A stretch of DNA of 64,000 nt from NCBI RefSeq assembly GCF_040807025.1, contig NC_090952.1, positions 29,571,068 to 29,635,067 of the forward strand, written 5' to 3'. Origin of the DNA: Struthio camelus. Its lineage: Eukaryota; Chordata; Aves; Struthioniformes; Struthionidae. Both the position numbers and the translations under genes were made by a program. Numbering within the stretch: the first letter of the stretch is position 1; each line of letters opens with the position of its first letter. Below, one piece after another: positions 31,280 through 41,815 of the stretch. The notes under the pieces are model-generated. The model was not told the origin of the DNA. It saw nothing but the letters and a program-made list of their open reading frames with translations, and did no database searches.

Positions 31280-31605
31280 CCCAGCAGTAACCTTTCATAC
31301 CCTGTAAGGGGCCCCAGCCGGACTGACCAGGCGCCCCCAGGGCCAGCCGTAAAACGCCTCGGCACTCCCCACTGCGGCCACCCCGCACCTCCCGCGGCCG
31401 GGTCAGCACGCGGGCCGGCCGCCGGCACAGCGCTGCAGCTCTCCAGCTGGACAGGCAGAAGCACCGAAAGAGGAGTCGCACCGCGCCCGTGCCCCAGCCA
31501 CCGCTGGCGAAGCCCGGGACGCTGGGGCTCTGCTCGCGGAACCTTCCGCTGCTCATCACAGAACCGGAGAGCACGGCTTCACCTTCCACCCGGCGCCGCA
31601 CAACC

Positions 31606-31665
31606 GAGCCGAGCCGAGCCGAGCCGAGCCGAGCCGAGCCGAGCCGAGCCGAGCCGAGCCGAGCC
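31606..31665. repeat. (GAGCC)12 microsatellite
   Basis: Twelve perfect consecutive copies of GAGCC inside a CpG island. A perfect GC-rich pentamer of this length is likely length-polymorphic. It stays open in several frames, which creates spurious Glu-Pro-Ser-Arg-Ala type open frames. Confidence 0.97.
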
Positions 31666-31752
31666 GCCCAGCCCGACCACGGACGCCAGCCGGGCGCCGC
31701 CGCCCAGCGCTTCCGGCGCTGGTGGATGGAGCACGCATGCGCCTGCCGCCCG

Positions 31753-31832
31753 GCCCGCCCACGCTGCGGCCCGCCCACGCTGCGGCCCGCCCACGCTGCG
31801 GCCCGCCCACGCTGCGGCCCGCCCACGCTGCG
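31753..31832. repeat. 16-bp tandem repeat, 5 copies
   Basis: Five perfect copies of GCCCGCCCACGCTGCG, followed by GCCCGATCGG and a 5' splice consensus at 31842. Each unit carries a CCGCCCAC GC-box-like core, so this is a small cluster of candidate Sp/KLF sites just upstream of a potential exon end. Confidence 0.95.
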
Positions 31833-31850
31833 GCCCGATCGGTGAGTGCT

Positions 31851-33460
31851 ACCCCACGTGCCAATGCGTTGTGCTGCAGCAGATGGGCCCAGGCAGCGCA
31901 CTGCAGCCGAGAGGCTCACGCATACACACTGCCTCCAGCCACGATCGCTGCAGCTCCCCTGCTTCTCGGGGCCTGCCAGTTCCGAGAACCACTGCAAACG
32001 GCCGCGCTCCCCACCTCTCCCCGTGGTCACCGACCACAGCACATCCAGTTTTTGCCCACTGATGCCCCTCGGTCTCAAAGAAGGAACGTGCAGCCTCGTG
32101 CACTCGGTCCTGTGTGCAAACACCGCGGAGCAGCATCAGAACTGCACTGCCTGCCCGTCCCCGGAAAACCGGAGAGCAGCACACCGCACACGCAAGAGTC
32201 AGCGCCAGCTCCTGCTGCCCAAGCACAAACCGCGACTGCGGTGGCCCGTGCTACGCACGCGCAGCGAGCCCAGCGCTGGCTCACGGAGGCTCCGCCTCGA
32301 TCGCCAGCCGGCAGAGGCAGCAGCCGCGCTCCGGCACGCGCACTGCCACGTGTGCCGCTCAGGTCCGCGAGCCATCGTCGACCCACGCGCGACCCCGCAG
32401 CGACCGCTCCTGCCCGCTCGTCATCGCAATCGGGGACTGCGAGCGAGAAGAAAGCGCACGCGCAGCGGCTCTCACCACTGCCCCCTTCGACCACTTACTG
32501 CAGCCGAAAGGCTCACGCACGCGCACTGAGGACAGCCCTGCCCACCGGTGCCAGAGCATGGAACGTCCTGAAGCGAAAGCTTCACGCATGCGCACGGCGG
32601 CCAGCTGCGATCCCTGCATCTCGCCAGCGTTTCGAGGAATTGTCCAGGTACTGCAACCGGCCGCGCTTCCCACCACTCCCCGGTGCTTACAGTCCGGCAC
32701 CGCAGCCAGTCTTGCCCCGCTGGTGCTCCCCAGGTTCTCGAAGATGGCCGGTGCTCTTCATGTTGCGCGTGATACATCGCGGAGCCGCACCAAAACTACA
32801 CTGCTCGTCCCAGAAAACCAGAGCAAGAAGCACGGCAACATAAACTGCGCATGCTGGAGCCGGCGGGCTGCAATGCACATGCGTGACCCAGCTTGCCCAA
32901 CCTATCCTGCATCATGGCGGCGGAAACAGCCCTGCGTGCGCACGGCTGCCCTCCCGTGACCAGGCCGGACCGGCGGGGGGGGGGGGGGCTCACGCATGCG
33001 CCGTGAGAGATGGTCGCGCTCTCCCATCCCCGCTGTCGCACAGCGCCGTACCGCAGCGGCAGCCTCACGCATGCCAACTGCCGACCGGCCCTCGATCACA
33101 GCGCCGTACTGCTGACGAGAGGCCCGTGCCAGCGGCAGGTGATAACTGGAACTGCCCCATCCTGCCCGCTCTTGACGGCTCCTCGGGACTGCGGGCGACA
33201 GCGACACGCATGCGCAGACCTGCCGGCCTCTCTCAGCGGGCACTACAGCCCAACGCCGGGCGCATGCGCAGTGACGACGGCTGTGCTGATTTGCTCCCCC
33301 CGGATCGCCGCCCGGGAGGGCAGCCGAAAGGCTCGTTCAGTCGGAGCTCACCGCTGACCTCTGTTGGTCATAGTCATAGATCATATTGGCCATGGTACTG
33401 CAGGCCACCGGATCACGCGTGCGCATTGAAAACTACAGTGCATAATGCTGTCCTCACTCG
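31851..33460. repeat. Field of diverged TACTGCAG-GCATGCGC repeats
   Basis: CpG-rich sequence in which the 76-bp array motifs recur at irregular spacing and in the same order. A (T)ACTGCAG-like word is followed about 10-20 bases later by a (C)GCATGCGCA NRF1-like word. Examples lie near 31899-31920, 32499-32525, 32573-32595, 33050-33075, 33185-33215, 33243-33270 and 33393-33425. Units are not in register and carry indels, so this looks like an older relative of the homogeneous array at 34.7-37.6 kb. A run of 14 G lies at 32975-32988. Long open frames on both strands here are a composition effect. Confidence 0.55.
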
Positions 33461-33498
33461 AGCGCACCTTGCAACGGCAGCGCTCCAAATCTTAACCG

Positions 33499-34745
33499 CT
33501 GTATTTGGGGTTTCCAAAAAGTTTGATCTGTAATGCGTGAGACAAGTGATGTATTAAGACTTTTCCCTTAAAAAAATGATAAAGAGAAAACATGCATAAA
33601 TTTAGTAGCATCTTGCTTAAAACAAAATGCAAAGTTTACCTGTTACAGAGATGGAACCAATGATATCTGAAATAACAGAGAGGATCAGTGAGGAGGTTAT
33701 GTGAGTAATGCCTAATGAATTGGATGAAACAAGGAACCAAAGTGCAATTCAGTGGGCCCTTGATATCACCAGAAACTCTGCAGCAGGAGGTGTTCCAGCT
33801 TCGGCAACTAAGGCAACTAAGGTTACCTCTGTCTCTTGAGGGCAGCACTGAGGACTAAGTAATCCGTTCCTCCCTTGAAGATATTCTTAACTGTATCAGG
33901 CTTAGCCTCGCTTTGGTTGTTTTTGTTTTGTTATCACATATGCATATGTGAAAAGGGAAAGACATACTTACTTTTTGAGTTAATTGCCATGACTGAAGTT
34001 GAAGAGATCAGAAAAATGTGAACAAACTGAACTAATAAAATGGATCCAACTGAAAGCTGTCTGCATCTCTAAACAAGAGAAACCCTGGTGAGAAAGAATT
34101 ACCATTAATGGTAATGTAGGTAGGATAATAAATCACCAATATATAATGCAAGGTCTGCATATGCAACAACAAGTATGGTACATATATTTGTATGCATATG
34201 ATTTATGTATATATGAAGCATTGAATTTTAAGAGCAACAAGACACTAAGTTATCTTAGGTAGATGATAGCGAAGTGACCAGAGCTATGGAATAGGCAGGG
34301 AGAGAAAAAAGTGTCTGAACTGTAAAATTAAGAGAACAATTTCATTAAAGTTCAGTTAGTACAACCCCAGGTTAATTACATCGAAATGCTATTTAGGGAA
34401 ACAGAAAGATAGAAGAAAGATTAAAGCATTGTGAAATAATGACTCCTCATCAATTCCAACTTGGAAAAGTAATGTAACTTTGCTGATATCAGCAGATAGT
34501 GGTGGAAATCACTGGAAAGGAGTGAGGAATGGAGCTGGAACAAAGAGTGTGTTGCTGCTTTCACTAAACTGAAAGAAGTGGCCTAAAATTCCCAAGACAT
34601 AGAAGGCCTTTTGGAGTAACAATTCCTATGTCAGCTACTTCTGTGGGAGTAGCGCTGCGACAAAACAGCAGTGAGGGAAAGGGATAGCAGTAGCAGTGGA
34701 GTCGAGTCCCCTTTGGGGCCAGAAGAAAAAATTCTGCTACTATGA
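33499..34745 (+). repeat. Duplicated block, copy A
   Basis: This aligns colinearly with 40425-41815 on the same strand. Shared words include TTACAGAGATGGAA, GGATGAAACAAGGAA, ATATCACCAGAAACT, GGCAGCACTG, GCTTTGGTTGTTT, AACTGAAAGCTGTCT, CAACCCCAGGTTAAT, AATGGAGCTGGAACAA, CTTTCACTAAACTGAAAG and CCTTTGGGGCCAGA. Neither copy keeps a shared long open frame. The homology ends within a few bases of the first 76-bp unit. It may be a segmental duplication or an unrecognised transposon. A perfect 16-bp palindrome, CACATATGCATATGTG, lies at 33935-33950. Confidence 0.8.
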
Positions 34746-34779
34746 GCGTGGACAAGCCAGTACTGCACCCAGGGAAAGA

Positions 34780-34789
34780 GCGCATGCGC
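34780..34789. promoter_or_regulatory. First NRF1 palindrome of the 76-bp array
   Basis: GCGCATGCGC, flanked by A and G, fits the NRF1 consensus. It is the first of about 35 occurrences at 76-bp spacing; in three units the base pair after the decamer is AG instead of GG. NRF1 binds this palindrome as a dimer at CpG-island promoters, and binding is methylation-sensitive. Confidence 0.85.
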
Positions 34790-35216
34790 GGTGATCCCGC
34801 CCTGCTCCCTGCTGCCCTCGGGTGTCGACAGCGCAGTACTGCAGCCAGGGAGCGAGCGCATGCGCGGTGATCCCGCCGTGCTCCCTGCTGCCCTCGCGTG
34901 TCGACAGAGCAGTACTGCAGCCAGGGAGCGAGCGCATGCGCGGTGATCCCGCCGTGCTCCCTGCTGCCCTCGGGTGTCGACAACGCAGTACTGCAGCCAG
35001 GGAGAGAGCGCATGCGCGGTGATCCCGCCGTGCTCCCTGCTGCCCCCGGGTGTCGACAGTGCAGTACTGCACCCAGGGAGCGAGCGCATGCGCGGTGATC
35101 CCGCCGTGCTCCCTGCTGCCCTCGGGTGTCGACAGCGCAGTACTGCAGCGAGGGAGCGAGCGCATGCGCGGTGATCCCGCCCTGCTCCCTGCTGCCCTCG
35201 CGTGTCGACAACGCAG

Positions 35217-35292
35217 TACTGCACCGGTAAGGCGCCCGCCTGCGCACTGGTTTCCCTGTGCTCCCTGCTGCTCTCGGGTGTCGACAGTGCAG
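35217..35292. repeat. Variant 76-bp unit with 5' splice consensus
   Basis: After GCAGTACTGCAC this unit switches to CGGTAAGGCGCCCGCCTGCG and GTTTCCCTGTGCTCC. It loses the NRF1 decamer but keeps the 76-bp length. The same variant forms the right-hand end of the array at about 37490-37560, so an end-type unit has been copied into the interior. Confidence 0.9.
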
Positions 35293-37560
35293 TACTGCAG
35301 CCAGGGAGCGAGCGCATGCGCGGTGATCCCGCCGTGCTCCCTGCTGCCCTCGGGTGTCGACAGAGCAGTACTGCACCCAGGGAGCGAGCGCATGCGCAGT
35401 GATCCCGCCGTGCTCCCTGCTGCCCTCGGGTGTCGACAGAGCAGTACTGCAGCCAGGGAGCGAGCGCATGCGCGGTGATCCCGCCGTGCTCCCTGCTGCC
35501 CTCGGGTGTCGACAGAGCAGTACTGCACCCAGGGAGCGAGCGCATGCGCGGTGATCCCGCCGTGCTCCCTGCTGCCCTCGGGTGTCGACAACGCAGTACT
35601 GCAGCGAGGGAGCGAGCGCATGCGCGGTGATCCCGCCCTGCTCCCTGCTGCCCTCGGGTGTCGACAAGCCAGTACTGCAGCCAGGGAGCGAGCGCATGCG
35701 CGGTGATCCCGCCGTGCTCCCTGCTGCCCTCGGGTGTCGACAGCGCAGTACTGCAGCGAGGGAGCGAGCGCATGCGCAGTGATCCCGCCGTGCTCCCTGC
35801 TGCCCTCGGGTGTCGACAGAGCAGTACTGCAGCCAGGGAGCGAGCGCATGCGCGGTGATCCCGCCGTGCTCCCTGCTGCCCTCGGGTGTCGACAGCGCAG
35901 TACTGCACCCAGGGAGCGAGCGCATGCGCGGTGATCCCGCCGTGCTCCCTGCTGCTCTCGGGTGTCGACAGAGCAGTACTGCAGCCAGGGAGCGAGCGCA
36001 TGCGCGGTGATCCCGCCGTGCTCCCTGCTGCTCTCGGGTGTCGACAGTGCAGTACTGCAGCGAGGGAGCGAGCGCATGCGCGGTGATCCCGCCGTGCTCC
36101 CTGCTGCCCTCGGGTGTCGACAGCGCAGTACTGCAGCGAGGGAGCGAGCGCATGCGCGGTGATCCCGCCGTGCTCCCTGCTGCCCTCGGGTGTCGACAGA
36201 GCAGTACTGCAGCCAGGGAGCGAGCGCATGCGCGGTGATCCCGTCGTGCTCCCTGATGCCCTCGGGTGTCGACAGAGCAATACTGCACCCAGGGAGCGAG
36301 CGCATGCGCGGTGATCCCGCCGTGCTCCCTGCTGCCCTCGCGTGTCGACAGTGCAGTACTGCAGCCAGGGAGCGAGCGCATGCGCGGTGATCCCGCCCTG
36401 CTCCCTGCTGTCCCCGGGTGTCGACAGCGCAGTACTGCAGCCAGGGAGGGAGCGCATGCGCGGTGATCCCGCCGTACTCCCTGCTGCCCCCGGGTGTCGA
36501 CAGCGCAGTACTGCACCCAGGGAGCGAGCGCATGCGCGGTGATCCCGCCGTGCTCCCTGCTGCCCCCGGGTGTCGACAGCGCAGTACTGCACCCAGGGAG
36601 CGAGCGCATGCGCGGTGATCCCGCCGTGCTCCCTGCTGCCCTCGGGTGTCGACAGAGCAGTACTGCACCCAGGGAGCGAGCGCATGCGCGGTGATCCCGC
36701 CGTGCTCCCTGCTGCCCTCGGGTGTCGACAGAGCAGTACTGCACCCAGGGAGCGAGCGCATGCGCGGTGATCCCGCCCTGCTCCCTGCTGCCCTCGGGTG
36801 TCGACAAGCCAGTACTGCAGCCAGGGAGCGAGCGCATGCGCGGTGATCCCGCCGTGCTCCCTGCTGCCCTCGGGTGTCGACAGAGCAGTACTGCACCCAG
36901 GGAGCGAGCGCATGCGCGGTGATCCCGCCGTGCTCCCTGCTGCCCTCGGGTGTCGACAACGCAGTACTGCAGCGAGGGAGCGAGCGCATGCGCGGTGATC
37001 CCGCCCTGCTCCCTGCTGCCCTCGGGTGTCGACAAGCCAGTACTGCAGCCAGGGAGCGAGCGCATGCGCGGTGATCCCGCCGTGCTCCCTGCTGCCCTCG
37101 GGTGTCGACCGCGCAGTACTGCAGCGAGGGAGCGAGCGCATGCGCGGTGATCCCGCCGTGCTCCCTGCTGCCCTCGGGTGTCGACAGAGCAGTACTGCAC
37201 CCAGGGAGCGAGCGCATGCGCGGTGATCCCGCCCTGCTCCCTGCTGCCCTCGGGTGTCGACAGCGCAGTACTGCAGCCAGGGAGAGAGCGCATGCGCGGT
37301 GATCCCGCCCTGCTCCCTGCTGCCCTCGGGTGTCGACAGCGCAGTACTGCACCCAGGGAGCGAGCGCATGCGCAGTGATCCCGCCGTGCTCCCTGCTGCC
37401 CTCGGGTGCCGACAGAGCAGTACTGCACCCAGGGAGAGAGCGCATGCGCGGTGATCCCGCCGTGCTCCCTGCTGCCCTCGCGTGTCGACAAGCCAGTACT
37501 GCACCGGTAAGGCGCCCGCCTGCGCACTAGTTTCCCTGTGCTCCCTGCTGCCCTCCGGTG

Positions 37561-38680
37561 TCGACACGCCACTTCTGCAGCCGCCGCTGCCCTCGCCGGC
37601 GTACGGAGAATACTGCAGCCAGCCGGCGCGCACCCGCGCAGTGCCGGTCGCCGTGTTCGCCCCTACTCCGCCGTGTGTCGCTAACGGGTAAGCGAAGGGG
37701 CCGTGCTCCTCGCCCCTTCCCCGTGCTCACAGACCCGCAGCGCAGAGTGCTTTTCCGTACTGGTGCTTCCTTCCTGTTGTCGCGGGGACGGGCAGTGCCG
37801 CCTCGGCGCTGCTCCGCGGTGCCCTCACACCGGTGCAGCACCGGAGCCCGCTCGCTGATCCCCGCCGGGCTCTCGGGCACGGACCGAGCAGCCCCGGGGC
37901 GCCCGCCGCTGAGCGCGAGCCCCGCGGTGCCGCGGCGGGGGCGGCGGGCTGCAGCCCCGCGCCGGGAGCACGCGGGGGCGCCGTTCCCCGCCTGGCCTCC
38001 CTCCCGCTCCCCCCCTCCCCTTCCCTCCTTCCCTCCCACTCCCCTCCTCGCCCCTCCCCTCCCCTCCCCTCCCCTCCCGCTCGGGGCGGAGCCGGCGCAT
38101 GCGCGGTGCTCGAGAGCCGGGCCCCCGGCGCTGCCGCGCCCCGTTCGCGATCGGCGCATGTGCGGCGGGCGGCGCATGCGCGGCGGCGGGGAGCAGAATG
38201 GCGGCGCGCAGGGACGGAGTTTTCGCTGGGGCGGCGGCGGGTGAGGGCCGAGGCCGCCCGGAGTCGGGGATCTGGGGGCCCCGGTGAGGTGAGCGCGTCC
38301 CCTCGGGCGGCCTCGGGCGTCGGGCGGTTCCTGCCCGCTGGGGCCGTCGCTGCGTGGAGGCGGAGGTGCGGGGCGAGGTTTGGGGAGGGGGCTCGGGCCT
38401 GGCGCCGGCAGCGCGGCCCAGGGTCTGCCGGGAGCGCGGGTTTGACCGTCCGTTTGCCGCGTGTCGCCCTCAGGGCCCCGGTTCCTCCCCGGCGCGGCCG
38501 GGGCGGGCGCTCGCCCCTGCGGAGGCGGCCGGGAGGAGCGGCGAGGCAGGCGGGCCCCGGAGCGGCGCTGGGCGGACGGCTCCCGTCGCGGCTGGCCTGC
38601 CCGAGGGTGCTGGTAAGTCGCAAGGAAGCTTAAAGCTACCGGACCAAACCGATTTAAGGTCACTTTGAGCCAGGTGCAGT
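37561..38680. promoter_or_regulatory. CpG island promoter with NRF1 sites and candidate plus-strand first exon
   Basis: Extremely GC-rich. Perfect NRF1 decamers lie at 38095-38104 and 38172-38181. The words around the first (GCGCATGCGCGGTG) are identical to those in the 76-bp units. An ATG at 38198, 17 bp after the second site, opens a frame (MAARRDGVFAGAAA) that reaches a 5' splice consensus GTGAGG at 38241. The exon would be 43 nt and end in phase 1, compatible with the exon-like segment at 40080-40162. The left 150 bp hold further diverged 76-bp-type words. A (C)CCCTCCC-rich tract lies at 38010-38080. Long open frames here are composition effects. Confidence 0.65.
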
Positions 38681-39384
38681 TAGCGCAGCGCCGAGAACGT
38701 TTACTTGAGAGTTGTAGCTAGGGAAACGAGAAGGTGGACAGGGGAAAAATACGCCCAGGCACCCTGAGGCCTCCCCCAGTCGCAGGCCCAGACTGTGGGC
38801 CCCAGCCAACCCGGGCACCAACTGACTGTAACCCCTGCTGAGCCTCGCTGAGCCCCGCGCCTTCCTGCACAGCTGCCCCATAGCTGTGGGGTTCCCCAGT
38901 CCAGTGTGTGTCGATGGGTCCTCCGTTGCCTCTTACATCTCCCCAGGCACGCGTATGCTGCACGGGGGTGTGGGTGTCTCCAGCAGTGGCACAGCAGCCT
39001 GATGCCTCTTGTCTGGAAGGTGGGGTCCTTCACAGCTCTTCTGGGCTCTTGGTGAGTTCCCTGCTGCCTCTTCTGGCATTCTGTACAAGCTCGTAGATCC
39101 TTCCTCCTCCTCCAGTGGCTTCTCCTGCAAAGCTGACAGCCACATGCAGCACTGCTGTGCACTCAGTATGCATCTGGGGTGGCACCCCTGCCCTGAGGGC
39201 CCTGCAGATTCCCAACCTTCCTGCATCCAGCTCCCCCAAAAGCCAAGAAACCACCCACAGATCCTGTTCTAACACCCCTACAGACCCCAAAATGCCTCCA
39301 AACCCTGCCACAACATTGTCACTGACTCCAGACTTTCCCCCTCCAAGCCCCATACAGTCCTAAAACCACTCCTAGACCCTGTCC
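38681..39384. other. No gene recognised
   Basis: Moderately GC-rich DNA downstream of the CpG island; if the first exon at 38198-38240 is real, this is intronic. C-rich CCCCTACAGACCCC-like words at 39260-39370 resemble the satellite-like DNA further right, but without clear periodicity. Confidence 0.3.
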
Positions 39385-40345
39385 CCACAGCAGCGAGGTG
39401 TCCTAATTAGAGGGTGTGATCTGTGTCCCCCTTGACTCAGTCCTGCTTTGGAGAAAAGAGAATTTGCAGCACTTCTTGGTGAAGAATGTTGGCAGGTGGG
39501 TGCACAGATGACAAACCGATTTTTCTCTCTCTTTTTCTGAGCCACCTCTCAGAACCCTCTGTGCCTGCAAGAGGACTTTCTAAATGCGGCTGGTCTAGGA
39601 TAATTGTGCTCTGTGCAATGCTTAAGGAGAACATTAACATACAATTGCAGGCTAAGGAATAACCTAAAAAAATAAAAGGCTCAGGAAAAGCCTAAGAGAA
39701 CGCTGAAGGGCTATGGGAAGCCCCCAACCATACTGTAGAAAAAAGTGTGGGTCTTAGGCACGTCCTCAGAGAAGGAGAGATGTGTTACTCCAATCCATGG
39801 GACAATAAGGGGTGCTATTAATTACCACCTTTAATTACCAAAAGCGTTGTGAAAGCAGAAAGGGCTAGAGATGATGCATAGCAGATTATGGACTATATGT
39901 AAAGTTGAAACAACAATCTTCTCTTAAAATAGAAAAACGTTAGTCCTAAGTAATAGATGAATGTAGCTTTGAGTAACGTGAAGAGAAGCGGTTAAGTCAG
40001 TCACCCTGAAAACCTTGGAGAAGTGGTCAAAAATCTGGTACCCTCATGGCCTCATCAGTCTTTTGGGTTTGTTTGGCAGGGTGGCCCGCTGAAGGGGGAC
40101 ACCTTGAAGAGAAGCAGCTAGACGTCATGATGCAGTTGTTCATTTTGGTCATCGCCTCTGAGGTAAGCATCCAAGTACAGGAGGAATAATCTAGGAGATG
40201 TATCAAAAAGGTAACAGGTTTGAAACAGAGGCAGGCAAATTAAGTGCTGTCATTCTTCCATGTAGTTAAAGACTGAGAGAATTGTTGGTTAAGCACGTGT
40301 ATACAAGGGTTTGAGAAAGGATATTGAACGGTACAATAATACTGA
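39385..40345 (+). repeat. Inverted duplication, right arm
   Basis: Colinear on the plus strand with the minus-strand arm at 22265-21290. It includes an exon-like segment at 40080-40162: the acceptor TTTGGCAG ends at 40079 and donor GTAAGC begins at 40163. The segment is open in the frame needed by the candidate first exon at 38198-38240. The corresponding minus-strand segment begins at 21522 and in the same frame meets a stop after nine codons. The function of any product is unknown. Confidence 0.8.
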
Positions 40346-40424
40346 ACCAGAATAAGGTTTCATGGAAGATGGCATAGGTGTGTACTAGGTGATGTGCCTG
40401 CCTGTCTAATAACCTAGCCCTAGT

Positions 40425-41815
40425 TGCTGTATGTTTTGTTACCAAACTGTTTACCCTGTAACGTATGATGCCAAGTGCTGTTATAGCACCTTTCCTTTAA
40501 GGAAAAGAAAAAAGAGAAAAAGAACATGGTAAAGAGAAAAAGAACATGCACAAATGTAAGCGTTTCATTGAAGGTAAAATGCAAGTTTATCTGTTTGTTA
40601 CAGAGATGGAAGCAACGATAGCAAATGCTGACAAAGAGAAAAGATGGACAAGCAGTTTTTTGTGATTAATACCTAATGGACTGGATGAAACAAGGAAGCA
40701 AAAATGGACCCTTAATATCACCAGAAACTGCTACAGAAGGAGGCGTTCCACCATGGGTAACTAAGGTAACTATTATAACAAATAACAAATCCCTGTTATT
40801 TCTGTCTTCCGGGGGCAGCACTGGGGACCAAGTAACCCATTCTTACCCTTTGGATATTGTTAACTGTGTCTGCCTCAGTTTTGCTTTGGTTGTTTCTGTT
40901 TGGTGTTGTTATCTGATATCCGTATACAAAAAGGAAAAGATATAATACTTGTTAGATTAATTGCTATGGCTGAAATTGAACAGACCAGGAAAACGTAAGC
41001 AAGCTGAAGTAATAAAATCAAATGGAACCAACTGAAAGCTGTCTCCATCTCCCAAGAAGAGAAATCCCATTCCTCCTGTTGAGGAAAGATCCCTAGGAAT
41101 AGTCATCAGGATATCAGATCACCAACGTGTAACAGAAGATTATATGTATGCATCTGTATGTGTTACGAAAAGTATGCTGCATACATATATTTTTCTGTGT
41201 GTGACTTTATGTATCTCTGAAAGCTCATATTTTATGAGCTACAAGACAGCAACTTATTATCTTAGGGGAATGATAGTCAAGTGACCAAAGTTCCCGAAGA
41301 GGAAGTGAGAAACAGCAGTGTCTGAATTATAAAATTAAGAGGTGAATTTCAGGAAGGCTCAATTGGTGCAACCCCAGGTTAATGACATGGGAATTGTGTT
41401 TGGGAAAACAGGAAGACAGGTAGGTAGAGGAAATGTTAAAGCTTTGTGGAATTAAGTTTCCTTCTCATCAGTTCCAACTTAGGGCAATTGCAGGATTTAA
41501 ATTCTTGTAGCAGTGTTAATGTAGCTTTACCGGTATCAGCAGACCATGGTGGGAATTACGGGAAAGGAGTCAGGAATGGAGCTGGAACAAGGAACAGGAT
41601 GCTGCTTTCACTAAACTGAAAGAAGCAGCTGTGAAATCTCCATGTCCTCAAATTCCCAGGACAAGGCAAGCCTTTTTCAGTAAGGATTCCCACATCTACT
41701 GATTCCGTGGGAGGAGCACCATTAGAAAACAGTGGTAAGGGAAAGTGGGTGCCAGTAGCAGCATCCCTACATCCCCTCTGGGGCCAGAGCAAAAATTCTC
41801 TGGCTGTGAGAAAGA
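40425..41815 (+). repeat. Duplicated block, copy B
   Basis: Second copy of the block at 33499-34745, on the same strand, with several indels. An open frame at 40676-40945 encodes 89 residues with a hydrophobic C-terminal segment and a lysine-rich tail. The frame is not conserved in copy A, so it is probably not a gene. Confidence 0.8.

Larger units (their letters stand above)
31280..31850. promoter_or_regulatory. CpG island, probable promoter
   Basis: A sharp transition to CpG-rich sequence with an NRF1-like ACGCATGCGCC near 31733 and two short tandem repeats. A consensus 5' splice site (GGTGAGTGC at 31841-31849) faces right at its right edge, which suggests a plus-strand first exon. Minus-strand transcription toward 23-27 kb is also possible. 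Confidence 0.6.
34745..37560. repeat. 76-bp tandem array, about 37 units, NRF1-site cluster
   Basis: About 37 head-to-tail units, each exactly 76 bp, in constant register over 2.8 kb. Ordered landmarks in a unit are: TGTCGACA palindrome, GCAGTACTGCA palindrome, (C/G)AGGGAGCGA, GCGCATGCGC, GGTGATCCCGCC, then GTGCTCCCTGCTGCCC. The decamer GCGCATGCGC is the core of the NRF1 consensus (YGCGCAYGCGCR). It first occurs at 34780-34789 and recurs every 76 bp to 37440-37449, missing only from a variant unit near 35217-35292. Differences between units are substitutions only. Because 76 is not a multiple of 3 and the minus strand of the unit has no stop in any frame, minus-strand frames of about 900-1000 codons arise as artefacts. 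Confidence 0.97.

Noticed and set aside
31134-32959. Long open frames of 227-373 codons on both strands
   Set aside because: They overlap each other on opposite strands, run through the (GAGCC)n and 16-bp repeats and have no recognisable domain. CpG-rich DNA lacks stop codons.
34745-37560. CRISPR-like array of palindromic repeats
   Set aside because: Units are contiguous with no unique spacers, and the context is a vertebrate genome.
34564-37633. Minus-strand open frames of 1002, 1000 and 901 codons
   Set aside because: They are the same 76-bp repeat read in all three frames. Periodicity and absence of stops explain them, and there is no non-repetitive domain beyond short ends.
40676-40945. 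89-codon frame with a membrane-like C-terminal segment
   Set aside because: The homologous block at 33.5-34.7 kb does not keep this frame, and no signal peptide or family match is seen.
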